DNA of 64,000 bases from Odiellus spinosus (GCA_963920705.1 OY987233.1:9268959-9332958); one strand, 5' to 3'. Numbered from the stretch's first letter, positions 12,301 through 22,378 are shown. Numbers and translations are program-made. Notes: generated from the sequence alone by a model not told the origin.

Positions 12301-12674
12301 TAATGGACCAGCCATTTTGGAGACAATACGACGTACCGTGATTTTATCAGAGTCGAAAACTTTTCCGGAAAAGTTGGGACTTTCCGTGACTACTTTGGGA
12401 GTGTTACACGAGCATAACGTAACTGGCGCTTTGCAATGGGGACAGGATAGATTTTCGGCAACGGATTGTTGCATAGGTTGGGGGCTCATTGAAACGACAC
12501 CGGTTCTTCTCCTCCTGCCCGAGGAGAGGCTATTAGGGACTTCAATGACAGAATGCGCGGACGAATTGTTGCGGAAGTCCAGGACTTTGCCACTTTGTGA
12601 CTCATCTGCCTTCCCATTTTCGAGAGACGGTTTAGGAAGGGCTACATTTGTCGCTTCTTTCCCTTCCAACTCGG
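225..12674 (-). CDS. shn: Schnurri/HIVEP-family zinc-finger transcription factor, ten 3' exons
   Basis: Exons on the minus strand, in order of translation: 12674-9589, 8963-8790, 8346-7915, 7814-7717, 7654-7344, 7180-6799, 4986-3667, 3507-2793, 1786-1682, 320-225. All ten junctions have GT/AG borders and the phases agree, giving one open frame of about 2,238 codons to a stop at 225-227. The first of these exons starts in phase 1, so the 5' end lies upstream. Seen: a C2HC finger, a HIVEP-type C2H2 pair followed by an acidic exon (the ZAS arrangement), a second cluster of three fingers and four C-terminal fingers. Known: Drosophila Schnurri and vertebrate HIVEP1-3 are nuclear factors; Schnurri acts with Mad/Medea in Dpp/BMP signalling to repress targets such as brinker. 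The length is close to fly Schnurri (about 2,500 aa) once the missing N terminus is allowed for. Family is near certain; one-to-one orthology is inferred. Confidence 0.9.
391..1406. mobile_element. Non-autonomous hAT-like element, 1,016 bp
   Basis: The ends are inverted copies of (C/T)AGGCCTGTG(T/C)GAGTA, and it is flanked by GAGATAAC / GAGATAAT, an 8-bp duplication with one change. Subterminal regions are full of CGAGTACTCG-type motifs, and a 34-bp unit containing GTGACATTTAAGCC occurs three times near 1210-1310. No transposase is seen. It lies in the last intron of shn (321-1681). The 8-bp duplication places it in the hAT superfamily by inference. Confidence 0.75.
1682..1786 (-). CDS. shn: shn exon, finger continuation
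   Basis: A 105-bp phase-0 exon. It opens with HLLTH, which supplies the two histidines completing the finger begun in the previous exon. It then encodes a full C2H2 finger ([17 protein letters not shown]). Acceptor TTTCAG, donor CAG/GTATGT. Confidence 0.87.
1930..2720. repeat. Dispersed repeat cluster in shn intron
   Basis: Two mixed families. The segment at about 2050-2250 matches the inverted-repeat ends of the palindrome array near 52870 and 56100 (shared GGGGTCGGTTAACGG-like core, here with changes). Segments containing GGTCACTGGTTATAA and ATAACAAAATAG recur at 58490-58690. No coding potential is seen. Confidence 0.5.
2793..3507 (-). CDS. shn: shn exon with C-terminal fingers
   Basis: A 715-bp exon, phase 2 in and phase 0 out. 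It carries a C2H2 finger ([17 protein letters not shown]) and the first half of another ([16 protein letters not shown]). The zinc-binding histidines of the second come from the next exon. It starts at acceptor TTTTTCAG and ends at donor CAG/GTAAGT. Confidence 0.88.
3667..4986 (-). CDS. shn: shn exon with third zinc-finger cluster
   Basis: A 1,320-bp exon, phase 2 at both ends. After a Ser-rich region with a PMDLR segment come three C2H2 fingers. The first two ([17 protein letters not shown] and [17 protein letters not shown]) form a pair. The third ([17 protein letters not shown]) follows a short linker and runs into a conserved block ending ECLGKLPFG. This third cluster is typical of invertebrate Schnurri. 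Acceptor ATAACAG, donor AC/GTAAGT. Confidence 0.92.
5037..5460. repeat. 23-bp minisatellite in shn intron
   Basis: About 18 near-identical copies of a 23-bp unit (GGTTTCTTAATTGGACGTAA plus GAA), with two 20-bp copies that lack GAA near 5290-5340. It lies in the intron 4987-6798 of shn. Confidence 0.95.
5461..5690. repeat. 24-bp minisatellite, first block
   Basis: About nine copies of a 24-bp relative of the 23-bp unit (AAATCAAAAGTAAGAAGGTT plus TCTT). The unit length is a multiple of three, so it gives a spurious open frame. Confidence 0.93.
5880..6713. repeat. 24-bp minisatellite, second block
   Basis: About 35 copies of the 24-bp unit in ordered variants: AAATC, AAGTC, ATTTC, AATTC, then AAGTC with AGTAGG. 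The separating 5691-5879 segment is unique and contains an 18-bp G run. The 298-codon frame across it, with period eight residues, is a by-product of the repeat. Confidence 0.93.
6799..7180 (-). CDS. shn: shn exon, linker with RRRSYS and SRRYS motifs
   Basis: A 382-bp exon, phase 1 in and phase 2 out, between acceptor TCTTGTAG and donor AG/GTTTGA. It codes for a polar linker with two basic-serine motifs that could be phosphorylation sites (inference). The following intron (6798-4987) is filled by 23/24-bp minisatellites. Confidence 0.8.
7344..7654 (-). CDS. shn: shn exon, Ser/Thr-rich
   Basis: A 311-bp exon entering in phase 2 and leaving in phase 1. It continues the acidic segment (DDEEM) and then becomes Ser/Thr/Leu-rich. 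Acceptor ATCCCAG, donor G/GTAGAAT. No finger is present. Confidence 0.8.
7717..7814 (-). CDS. shn: shn exon, acidic ZAS stretch
   Basis: A 98-bp exon coding almost only for Asp and Glu, beginning [13 protein letters not shown]. An acidic run straight after the finger pair is the second hallmark of the ZAS domain. Acceptor TTTCAG, donor CG/GTACTT, leaving phase 2. It is too short to appear as an independent reading frame, but it fits both neighbours exactly. Confidence 0.88.
7915..8346 (-). CDS. shn: shn exon with the C-terminal ZAS zinc-finger pair
   Basis: A 432-bp exon, phase 0 at both ends. It carries two adjacent C2H2 fingers of the diagnostic HIVEP/Schnurri type. The first contains [19 protein letters not shown] and the second contains [16 protein letters not shown], followed by KKCLELG. 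In this family the pair binds kappaB-like or Mad/Medea-associated GC-rich DNA. The exon start was chosen at the acceptor giving phase 0 (TTTAAAAG before GTTGAT), because it keeps the frame with the previous exon. Confidence 0.93.
8790..8963 (-). CDS. shn: shn exon, linker
   Basis: A 174-bp exon (58 codons, phase 0 at both ends) between acceptor TTGCAG and donor CAG/GTATGC. It codes for a polar, glutamate-rich linker starting DKETGERV and ending ENVDLTQ. No domain is seen. It is supported by exact phase agreement with the exons on both sides. Confidence 0.75.
9589..12674 (-). CDS. shn: shn large central exon
   Basis: A 3,086-bp exon opened by an acceptor ending TTGCAG and closed by donor GTAAGT in phase 0. 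It codes for about 1,028 residues, mostly Ser/Thr/Pro-rich and probably disordered, as in the long central exons of HIVEP genes. One zinc-binding motif of C2HC type is visible at about 10990-11062 (CLLC, 12 residues, H, 4 residues, C), matching the lone C2HC finger of the HIVEP family. A conserved-looking stretch reading [14 protein letters not shown] lies upstream of it. Confidence 0.9.
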
Positions 12675-12939
12675 CTGCAATTATAACATAGTTCGTCAAC
12701 CAAAAACTCGTCTACTAGCCAAATTACAAATTAAAACCCTCAAAATATAGTACGACAAAGAGTAAATTAACAATATCAACGCGCGATTCAATTTGTCCTA
12801 ATATTTGCACCCAACAGAATATTCAATTCGCTATATTGATAAAATAATTTTCGAAATATATCAAGGTAACAAAATATTTTCTGCACACATTCGGAGACCC
12901 GAGAGACTTGACTATCCTCGACTGTCTGACAGGAAATTT

Positions 12940-13150
12940 CAAGCATTTGAATTTATATTCGGAATCACCTTGCCAAAAAACATATTCGAGAATTTTCAAA
13001 CAATTTTAGACACGCTTTTGGTGATTAAATTAAATTCTAAAGTTGGGTAAAGTTTCAATAAAAGTAAATATAAATTCAGGCCAATCATATTATTTCAGTC
13101 TTTAACAGCGCTTGTAATGTCCTAACATTAAAATAATAGGCCGGCGTTTG
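12940..13150 (+). repeat. Dispersed repeat, copy 1 (partner at 39060-39260)
   Basis: About 80% similar by eye to 39060-39260 over about 200 bp. Both copies have an open segment reading FEFIF(R/G)I at the start, then LDT(F/L)LV, and are followed by CAACAGCGCTTG or a close variant. It is probably the tail of an unrecognised transposable element. Confidence 0.55.
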
Positions 13151-13635
13151 ACGTTCAGACCTTGGGGGCAACTTTTTAGAATTAATATAAAAAGAGCTTG
13201 TTGCACTTGTTTTTTTAAACGTCACCCGCATAGCCCGACGATTCCGATAAATATAAAGTGCTTTTTTAATCTTTAAAGTGATTTTCAATAGCTTACAAAA
13301 CTGAAAATATCGATTATTACAGAAACACAAGTTAAATATTTGTAATGAGTGTAGCGTAGCGTTCCATAGATTTTGTCTAAACCAAGTCTAACCAATGTTC
13401 CCAAAACCCTCAAACGCTCGTCTAACAGAAGTTTTCATTCTTTAATATTAAATAAGTTTCAATTTCGATATACAGAAAGCTACCGAATAAATCATTCCTG
13501 TAGAAATGAAAAAGGAGTGGTTAAATCATAATGGTTGAATGTTCAAGATGATTTTGGGTGTAGGTTGAGTCTGGAAAAGTTTCGAAAAATATCCGTTTAT
13601 ACCTCAATTGTGAATGTTTTTAAGGAGGGGCGATC

Positions 13636-14074
13636 TTAAAGGAAGAATGCACCCTAACAAGTCATTTTTTTCACAGATTTCTTTTCGTTTAAATAGGCTT
13701 AATCCACTAATAATACAATTTACAGACAAATATTAAACTAGAAATCAATCTAAAAACCCGGAAAATAGGCTTAGCTGGATTAATGAAGATACTGAATTTC
13801 TTCGCATTGAAGGGTTATCGACCAATCAAATGTTGCACGAAGTATCATGGAGATCTCGCCTTAAAGACTGGCCTTTGCTCGTAAGTCGATCAACGCGAAG
13901 TAATTCAGGATCTCCATTAATCCAGCTAAGACTATTATCTGGGTAAGTTTTCAATTTATTTCCAGTTTAATATTGGTTTGTAACCTTTTTACTGTTACTG
14001 TTGGATTAGGCATATTTAAACGATAAGGAATCGATAAAAAAATCACTTATTAGGTTGCATTCTCCCTTTACGCT
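13636..14074. mobile_element. MITE family A, copy 1
   Basis: Inverted ends TTAAAGG(A/G)AGAATGCA and long subterminal similarity (AACAAGTGATTTTTT, ATCGATTCCTTATCG). Inner inverted pair CTGGATTAATGAAGAT / ATCTCCATTAATCCAGCT. The left border is TTAA and the right TTAC, so a TTAA target is possible but not exact here. No open frame. Confidence 0.7.
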
Positions 14075-14600
14075 TACGATGATGATTAAAATACGTGTCG
14101 GGTAACAAATTACAGAATAATCCTTTACACAAATTTAAAAGACTGGTACTGCCTGGTTAAGAGAAACAGTTTATTAAATAAAGTTTGACTATGCTAGGAC
14201 TTTCTCGTTCGCCCTAATATACTATAGTTGTTAAAGTGAGGCTGTAACGCAATTTCCATGAACTCCGAATGGAAATCGAGTAGCATTTTCGGAAAGATCG
14301 TTAAAAAACGATTCATAATATATAAACATATATTCAGCAAAATTACTGCAACAGTATAAAATTAAAGATGTACAATTTTGAATCACCATTTTCTAAAATT
14401 TTAAAAGAAAAACATCCCCACAATACTACATCATCACTATGGTCACGTGATTTCGCTATTGTATAGAGCCTGCATTTGATTCTCGCGCGTATTGGCACAA
14501 GTGATTAGGATGGTTTCGCGCGGTGTCTTTTTCCTAAAAGTACTTAATCCAGAAAATAAACTACGTTTCGTATGAACATTATCGTTAATTACGTTCCAAA

Positions 14601-14971
14601 TAGAGCTCGGAATCTGATGTATATTATCTTCTGTTATTGGTATATTTTCAGATATTTTATTTTCGGATAAATTGTTTGTAACTAAAAAATTCGAAGAATA
14701 TATAAAAAAAACAACGAAACTAAGATTTTAAATCATCTTTTTATTTGTTATTTTCACGAAAAATTTTGAATTTTTTTATCCGAACGTATAACGCGGATAA
14801 TATTCTAAGATAAGGCCATTTTTGGATAAAAACGGATTGGGATTACGTTTTTTTTACTTTATCTTCGAATAAGTTAACTCGAATGAAAATAGCCTATTTT
14901 TAATTAAACAGATAATTTACATCAGAATTTATTTATCCAATTAATAAAATATTTACGAATTCCGAGCTCTA
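14601..14971. mobile_element. MITE family D, copy 1
   Basis: Ends TAGAGCTCGGAAT and ATTCCGAGCTCTA in inverted orientation, about 370 bp, rich in GATAA and TTATCC motifs. Flanks GTTCCAAA / AATCCAAA resemble an 8-bp duplication. Other copies are at 23376 and 40377. Confidence 0.65.
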
Positions 14972-15422
14972 ATCCAAAGTATAAAATTTTGAACATGGCG
15001 TTTTAACAGAATTTAAAATATAATTGGGGAAAAAAATGGCGACAGCCTCACTTTAAAACGAAATGAACTATGGACATCGAGGACATCGCGCGTGGCTTCC
15101 TTCGAGCAATCCTTCATTGCTCTCGGAGTATCTATACGATCCCACCCCCTGGAGATCTTTTATGAGGCAAGTTAGCAGGAATTCCCCAAAACTTTCCATG
15201 GTTTTTTCCCCAAATAAAGCTTGGACAGTTGGCAGCTGCGTTTCCAGTGCGACCTTAGTGGCTTAGTTAGGGGTTAGGAGTGGACCCAATAGAGCGATTA
15301 AGGGGTGTTCGGTCGAAACCAAAGCCGAAACTATATGATTCAGAAACTAGAAAAATCACAAAATTAAGATTCTAATGCTGGTTCCACACCTAGCCCGCTT
15401 CGAACCCCGGTCTTGAAACGGG

Positions 15423-15804
15423 TTAAAGGAAGAATGCAACCAATCAACAAGTGATTTTTTTTATCGATTTCTTATCATTTAAATAGGCCTAGTCCAACAA
15501 ACAAATATTAAACTGGAAATAAATTTAAAACTTTCCACTTAGCTGGATTCATGGAGATATCTTTACCTCCCCGTATAAGGACTAGCGACCAATGATATTG
15601 ACCTCGGATATTGATCTTGGAGATCATGTTTTCCCCATATAAAAGTCACTAGTCCTCATATGGGAAGTTCATGTGATCTCCACGAATCCAGCTAAGTATA
15701 TTCTTTTAGTTTAATATTTGTTTAACTTTTTATTGTTGAATTAGGCCTGTTTAAACGATAAGGAATCGATAAAAATTACTTCTTAAGTTGCATTCTCCCT
15801 TTAA
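15423..15804. mobile_element. MITE family A, copy 2
   Basis: Inverted ends TTAAAGGAAGAATGCAAC and its partner, with TTAA at both borders (15423-15426 and 15801-15804). Inner inverted pair around GCTGGATTCATGGAGAT and ATCTCCACGAATCCAGC. TTAA borders would suit a piggyBac-type origin (inference). Confidence 0.7.
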
Positions 15805-16037
15805 AATAGAACCGTCCACACGAGGCAAAAAGGCCGGCCGGGTGAGGTTTCATAGTTTTTACTTCAACTACTTTATTACCTTCATTAATTAATTTTTCAC
15901 AGCTTCGTTTGTAAAATTAATTCTATTTCTTACACCCTTGAACTACGAGCCTCTTTCCCGGCACAGTATTAAATATGATTAATGTTTTTCTTAAATTACA
16001 ATTTAGGTTCTGTTACTCCGATTAAAACTGCCCGCCT

Positions 16038-16200
16038 CGAGGGGTCATACACTCTTGAATACGCTGTACACCTGAGTTCACTGAGTTCAGCTTTGACAGT
16101 GCAAAGAGTTCTAAAATTTTGTACACCTGACTCAGGTGTGTGACCTGAGTTCGCGAGTGTCTGCCCCCTCGGACACTCGCGAAATCAGGTGTACAAAATT
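16038..16200. mobile_element. MITE family B, copy 1, with extra inverted end
   Basis: It starts CGAGGGGTCATACACTC and reaches the opposite end CTGCCCCCTCG at 16171. A further reversed end (GGACACTCGCG...GTGTACAAAATT) then continues to 16200. The 30-bp minisatellite starts directly after this. Confidence 0.65.
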
Positions 16201-17655
16201 TAAATTACAAAAATTGTAACTTTTAGCAACTAAATTACAAAAATTGTAACTTTTAGCAACTAAATTACAAAAATTGTAACTTTTAGCAACTAAATTACAA
16301 AAATTGTAACTTTTAGCAACTAAATTACAAAAATTGTAACTTTTAGCAACTAAATTACAAAAATTGTAACTTTTAGCAACTAAATTACAAAAATTGTAAC
16401 TTTTAGCAACTAAATTACAAAAATTGTAACTTTTAGCAACTAAATTACAAAAATTGTAACTTTTAGCAACTAAATTACAAAAATTGTAACTTTTAGCAAC
16501 TAAATTACAAAAATTGTAACTTTTAGCAACTAAATTACAAAAATTGTAACTTTTAGCAACTAAATTACAAAAATTGTAACTTTTAGCAACTAAATTACAA
16601 AAATTGTAACTTTTAGCAACTAAATTACAAAAATTGTAACTTTTAGCAACTAAATTACAAAAATTGTAACTTTTAGAAACTAAATTACAAAAATTTGGAA
16701 CTTTTAGAAACTAAATTACAAAAATTGTAACTTTTAGAAACTAAATTACAAAAATTGTAACTTTTAGAAACTAAATTACAAAAATTGTAACTTTCAGAAA
16801 CTAAATTACAAAAATTGTAACTTTTAGAAACTAAATTACAAAAATTGTAACTTTTAGAAACTAAATTACAAAAATTGTAACTTTTAGAAACTAAATTACA
16901 AAAATTGTAACTTTTAGAAACTAAATTACAAAAATTGTAACTTTTAGAAACTAAATTACAAAAATTGTAACTTTTAGAAACTAAATTACAAAAATTGTAA
17001 CTTTTAGAAACTAAATTACAAAAATTGTAACTTTTAGCAACTAAATTACAAAAATTGTAACTTTTAGAAACTAAATTACAAAAATTGTAACTTTTAGAAA
17101 CTAAATTACAAAAATTGTAACTTTTAGAAACTAAATTACAAAAATTGTAACTTTTAGAAACTAAATTACAAAAATTGTAACTTTTAGAAACTAAATTACA
17201 AAAATTGTAACTTTTAGCAACTAAATTACAAAAATTGTAACTTTTAGAAACTAAATTACAAAAATTGTAACTTTTAGAAACTAAATTACAAAAATTGTAA
17301 CTTTTAGAAACTAAATTACAAAAATTGTAACTTTTAGAAACTAAATTACAAAAATTGTAACTTTTAGAAACTAAATTACAAAAATTGTAACTTTTAGAAA
17401 CTAAATTACAAAAATTGTAACGTTATAGTAACTAAATTACAACAATTTTAAATTAATAGTAACTAAATTACAACAATTTTAAATTAATAGTAACTAAATT
17501 ACAAAAATTGTAACGCTTAGTTACTAAATTACAAAAATTGAAACGCTTAGTAACTAAATTACAAAAATTGTAACGCTTAACAACTAAATTACAAAAATTG
17601 TAACGCTTAATAATTAAATTACAAAAATTGTAACGTTTAGTAACCTTTATTTCAA
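16201..17655. repeat. 30-bp minisatellite, about 48 copies
   Basis: The unit is TAAATTACAAAAATTGTAAC followed by TTTTAGCAAC. Copies at 16201-16670 are practically identical (GCAAC type). From 16671 to 17410 the GAAAC type dominates, with single GCAAC units at 17038 and 17218. Copies beyond 17410 are diverged (CGTTATAGT, CGCTTAGT). The gradient suggests recent expansion at the left end. Confidence 0.97.
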
Positions 17656-18240
17656 AAATGGTAACTTTTAGTGAAAATAGTAACTTGGTATCAACCCTGA
17701 ATTTGGAGTTCAAATCCATGACAGCATCCCTTTAAGGAATTTACGCGAAACACTGATATTTTGGGGTGTAATCATTCATTCCAGTACTCGAATCAATTAA
17801 TATTAATATCAATTAATCATCATCATTCAAACAGTCGACTAGATTTTTTAACAAATTAAATAATAAATTTACCTGATATCCCATACCTCAACGAAAGAAA
17901 AATTCGAACAAGAATTGCGAAAAACTACTAGACCCAAAATGTCAAAAGAGCGAGGAACCACTTTTTCAGGGGCTCCATCACGGTGCTAAGCAGACTGGCC
18001 TATGAGTATGAAGTGGCCAACTTAGGCCAAAGATAGGGATAACAAACGAAACGCGTAAAAATATCCTAGACGATGGTAGAGAACATTCAATATTCAAGGT
18101 TTCTATATATAAATAGGGCCTATTCACTAACTATTTCAACAGATTCGAGTAGGAAAGACGCGAGATTTCGGGGTAAACACGATAAGGGATACGCGCGTAC
18201 CGAGGCCGGGGAGGAGCCAAAAAGTGGGGGTGGGTAAACC

Positions 18241-18271
<31 letters not shown>

Positions 18272-18747
18272 AATTAAAAGGCGAGGAAGCCCATTGATGT
18301 TAAAAGTCACGTGACCATGAGATCCTTTCGTTTTGCCCCCAGTGTGACGCTGCTGATAAAGATTTAAAAATGTGAGGTGATTCCCGGGGACGCCAATATA
18401 TTCCAGATAAGAAACCAAAGAGATTGTTACACCAATATTTCGACATAATTCTCTTATGTGGCGGGTAACCATTTTTTTATTTTTATCAAGACGTGAAGAT
18501 GAAGGGTCGGTCATTCTTTGAAAAATATCCATTATATTCTTTAAAAATGTATCATTAATTTTATTTTTTTTTAAAAAATACGCAAATTTTTGAAAATACC
18601 CAAAAATCCGAAAGCCAAATCTAATCATCCGAAAAAAAAAAAACATGCTTTAATTTGTTATTATCTGAATTTTATAATTCTGATAATTTTCTTGGATAAG
18701 AATCCATTTTTTGGGATAAAAACGGATGCGAGTATTATTGTTTTATT

Positions 18748-19750
18748 TAGGGCTGGGCGAGTACTCGATTGATTCGAGTAACTCGATCGAGTACCGAGTC
18801 GAGTACTCGACTCGGTACTCGATCGACCTCATTTTACTACTAGTGACGAGTATCGAGTATTGGTTTTACTACTCGACAAACTACTCGATAAGCATTCGCG
18901 GAACCCATTAGAAACTCGGCAAGGCTAGTAAATAGAAATTAATATCGAATTCGTACACAAAGGAAAGATAAGAAAAAATATAAAATTGTGTGGACATAAA
19001 AACGCTCAGGCTGGCTCTTCGCCTCCTGCAGAAATACAAAAGTCTAGAGAGGGGTTGTCATGTAGCACAGTTATATTTTTTTGTAAAAATTGATGGTAAG
19101 GACGACGCAATAGAGGCTATTTGAAAATAGCGCCTCTATAGCGTCGTCTGCTTCATAAATTTTTACTAAAAAATTATAACTGCCACCTGAGTGACCTGAC
19201 AACCCCTCTCTAGACTTTCTTATCTCTCCAGGCGGCGAAATGGAATTTCTTGGCGGGATAGGACCTGCCTGGAGTCTGGACCCTGCAAGCGTTTTAGTTT
19301 TAGTTTGGATTTCTGTCTTCTGAAGTTTTTATTTGGAATTTTACTTTTGGGTCGTAAGGTGGGAAACTGGAACTTTCTTTCCAAGCACTGATTTATTATT
19401 TCTACATGAAAATCTAAAAGTTCCTGAATCTAAACAGTGAAATTTTCTAACTTTAGTTCTGACTGATCTCTACTTCATGTAATGTAATATAACACAAAAA
19501 GCGTTAACAGTTGTAAAAGTTTAAAATATGGTTTTCTTTATATTGTTATTGTTAATGTGGAATGGTTAAACCTAAGCTCACTCCTTAATTAGTTAATACT
19601 CGCGAGTACTCGAGTGCATGAAAATTAACCAAGGCCCAACTACTCGATACTCGACACAACATTTAATACTCGACTCGGTACTCGACAACGAAAATTTTTG
19701 GTACTCGATACTCGACTCGGTACCCTAAAAGTACTACTCGCCCAGCCCTA
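18748..19750. mobile_element. Non-autonomous hAT element, 1,003 bp, exact 8-bp duplication
   Basis: Inverted ends TAGGGCTGGGCGAGTACTCG and its partner, flanked by GTTTTATT at 18740-18747 and again at 19751-19758. Dense CGAGTACTCG subterminal motifs resemble the element at 391-1406. No transposase frame. A smaller hairpin element is nested inside at about 19039-19222. Confidence 0.85.
19039..19222. mobile_element. Nested hairpin MITE
   Basis: About 184 bp with inverted ends AAAGTCTAGAGAGGGGTTGT / ACAACCCCTCTCTAGACTTT and a central pair GACGACGCAATAGAGG / GCCTCTATAGCGTCGTC. It is nearly a full palindrome lying inside the hAT element. Confidence 0.7.
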
Positions 19751-19777
19751 GTTTTATTATATCATCGGATAATTTAA

Positions 19778-20060
19778 CTGGGGCTACGGCCATTGGGGTA
19801 CAAATATAATGAATTATCACGATAGATGGCGCGCCTTAGCCTCACTCTCTATCGCTTTCACGTATTACACCCGTTGCTACGGGAAACGCGTCGAGTCTCG
19901 AAGCGCTAGGGGAGGGGTTACCGCCTAGTTGGTCTCTCGTCATAGTGTACCCCAATGGCGCGCTGCCCCTGCAAGTTGTTCTCCAATTTTGAATTCGTCT
20001 ATGAAAGGAAAAGTAAAACCGACGTCACTCGTATGTAAAATCAACCCTCAGGAATTTTCA
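19778..20060. mobile_element. MITE family C, copy 1
   Basis: It carries GGCCATTGGGGTACAAATAT and later GTGTACCCCAATGGCGC, CTGCCCCTGCAAGTT and GTAAAACCGACGTCA. Related copies lie at 39405-39680 (reversed) and 49500-49790. Exact borders are uncertain. Confidence 0.6.
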
Positions 20061-20889
20061 ATTCTTGAAAATGAAATTCACGTGTTTGTCATGGCCGAAA
20101 TTGAGTTGGCAGGTTGCGTGTCTGAGCTTTAAAAAGCTCCATACGATTTGAGATAATTTGAAGTTGTCTATAATAGAATTTTGATAATTGGCGTGCTATA
20201 AATAAGGATCTCACGCGTATGGGTCGTGAGGATTGAAAAGCTTAATAATATTTGTTCATTACTCACGCGCCAAGAGATTAATCTCATAGCTTGTTAATCA
20301 TCAAACATTTTCATTTCATGGTCATGGATTTTTATCTCAATAAAATGAAATAGAGTAATGTTATAAAAATGGATTATTTTGTTCCTCTCAACACGCTTGA
20401 AAAAGATGAAGGAAATCATTTCATGACCTTCTATAATAGACAGATCAATAGTTGATATTATAAAAGCACTTGTGGGTGTGACATTTTGTTGGGATGTTGC
20501 TAACTACGTCACGAAATCACGTGGTGTTAACGGGCGGTTATTTCCGTTTTCTTAAAACGATAGGGGTCAGAAGTCACTCGGGAGAGACGCGACCTTAAGA
20601 GCTGACAAGGATATAGAAAAATAAGCTTAAGAAATACTCGGTGCTCACGAGAGCTATGAGCTTTACAAGCTATTACGTAGCTGATGACGTCGACGGTAAC
20701 ATTCACTAAGAAAGCTCTCTCCTCTTTTATGATAGCAACTCTTTAGGAAATGGGCGTAGAACCTTTTGCAGGGACGCATCCATTGTAGGTTGAATTTTAG
20801 ATGAAACGCGTAATCTTAGCGGAAGGCAGCTGTTGGTGGATTGTAGGACAGGAAGAGAGATGCGCCACCTACAGTTTTTATCTCATCTA

Positions 20890-21140
20890 GGCTATTATTG
20901 TGACGAAGGGGGGCGGGGCATGACGTCGGTTTTACTATTTCAACGTGCTCCCATAGAAAGAAATCGGCTTTCCCGCGAAGAAAAATCTTCTAATTTGGCC
21001 CAAAATGATCTAAATTGGAAAATTCCAAAAAATTCCACAAATATTTGGTCAAATTCTTTTGGAACTTTAAATTAAAAATTTGGACCCATTTTGACCAAAA
21101 TTTGATATTTCCTCATAAGCCGATTTCATTCGGATAGTCC
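20890..21140. repeat. Dispersed repeat with CGACGTCA-type core
   Basis: The segment with TGACGTCGGTTTTACT and GAAATCGGCTTTCC is related in reverse to 39700-39850 and in part to 23155-23220. No gene is seen. Confidence 0.45.
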
Positions 21141-21149
21141 GAAAAATTC

Positions 21150-21365
21150 AAATACTCCCGAAAAAAAAAAAAAAAAATCAATTACTCCCGAAAAAAATCA
21201 AATACTCCCGAAAAAAATCAAATACTCCCGAAAAAAAAAAAAATCAAATAATCCCGAATAAAATCGAAATAATTACGAAAAAATCTTGAAAATAAAAAAC
21301 TTCCAAAAAAAATCAGCTAATCCAAAAAAGCACATTAAAAAAAAACAAAAAAAAAAAAAACCCAA
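21150..21365. repeat. A-rich short tandem region
   Basis: A degenerate repetition of AATACTCCCGAAAAAAATC, passing into poly-A stretches. Confidence 0.7.
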
Positions 21366-22139
21366 GTCAGGTGTACTGTACATTATTTTGCCGAGTAACT
21401 AGCCTCTCGCTCGTAGTTAAAATTTCAAATTCTCGCGAAATAACTTTGACAAGACCCATCTGAATAGAGTGGCAGAACATTTGAAACTTCTCAAATACTT
21501 TTTTTTGGAAAAATTCCGAAATATAAACGAAACTGCGGTTTCATAACTACTATTTAAAATAATAATAATAAAAAAAGGGAAACAATCCCTTTTAAAAAAA
21601 ATGATCTTATCGGTGCGTTGGCGTCGCCGAGCGGGGTATGTGTCTACCCGAGATATTGAAACAAACAGAAATATTTTTAGAGAGAAAAAGAAACTGAGAA
21701 TAGTATAGAATGAATTGCCACGGCTACACCTAGACCTTGCTCAACTCTCTTTAATAGCGTACAGTATGGGGAGACACAAAATTGACGTCAGCTTTCTTCA
21801 AGGATAATAAAAGGAGGAAGATACGCGAAGGAAAACGACAGGGGTAGAGGGGAATGCGTAGGAAGTGTGTGATGAATTTCAAGGGGTTCGCGTTCCTATA
21901 CGGAGAGAGGTTGGAGTTGCAGACTCGCCACCTTTTAGGTTCGTTTCGGGAAAGATAAATGCCTGGCAAGGACTACCAATGGAGAGATTAAACGAAGACT
22001 GGAGTGGAAGCCACAAGGAATGAAGATCAATACGACTACCACGTTTGAGTCGCGTGTCAATAACCAATATCTACCGGCAAACATTCAAAGGCGTTTTACA
22101 TAGCAGAGATTAAAGGGAGAATGAAAGGCCAAAACAACG

Positions 22140-22378
22140 TATTTTTAATCGATTGAGAATGCTAAAATAATGAGAAAAACAATATTATAACTCACCAAAA
22201 ATATTTCGTTATTTTATAATCAATTTTCAAAGTTCCGAAACTTGCAGATGCTAAGCCTTGGCTGCCTAGGCTTAGCATCGGAACTTTGGAAATTGATTAT
22301 AAAATAACGAAATATTTTTGGTGAGTTATATTATTATTTTTCTCATTATTTTAGCATTCTTAATCGATTAAAAATAAA
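22140..22378. repeat. Long foldback hairpin
   Basis: Two arms of about 115 bp (22140-22258 and 22262-22378) are inverted and nearly identical, with a loop of a few bases. The inner pair ATGCTAAGCC / GGCTTAGCAT and the outer pair TTTTTAATCGATT / AATCGATTAAAAA are both visible. No open frame. Confidence 0.85.

Noticed and set aside
16201..17655. CRISPR-like regular array
   Set aside because: The 30-bp units are contiguous with no unique spacers, in an animal genome; it is a minisatellite.
17468..17719. An 83-codon minus-strand frame with RYNFCNLV repeats
   Set aside because: It is the diverged right edge of the 30-bp array, not a gene.
18131..18646. A 171-codon minus-strand frame with a phenylalanine run
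   Set aside because: The run comes from a poly-A tract (18240-18268). Codon use and content look random, and no domain is seen.
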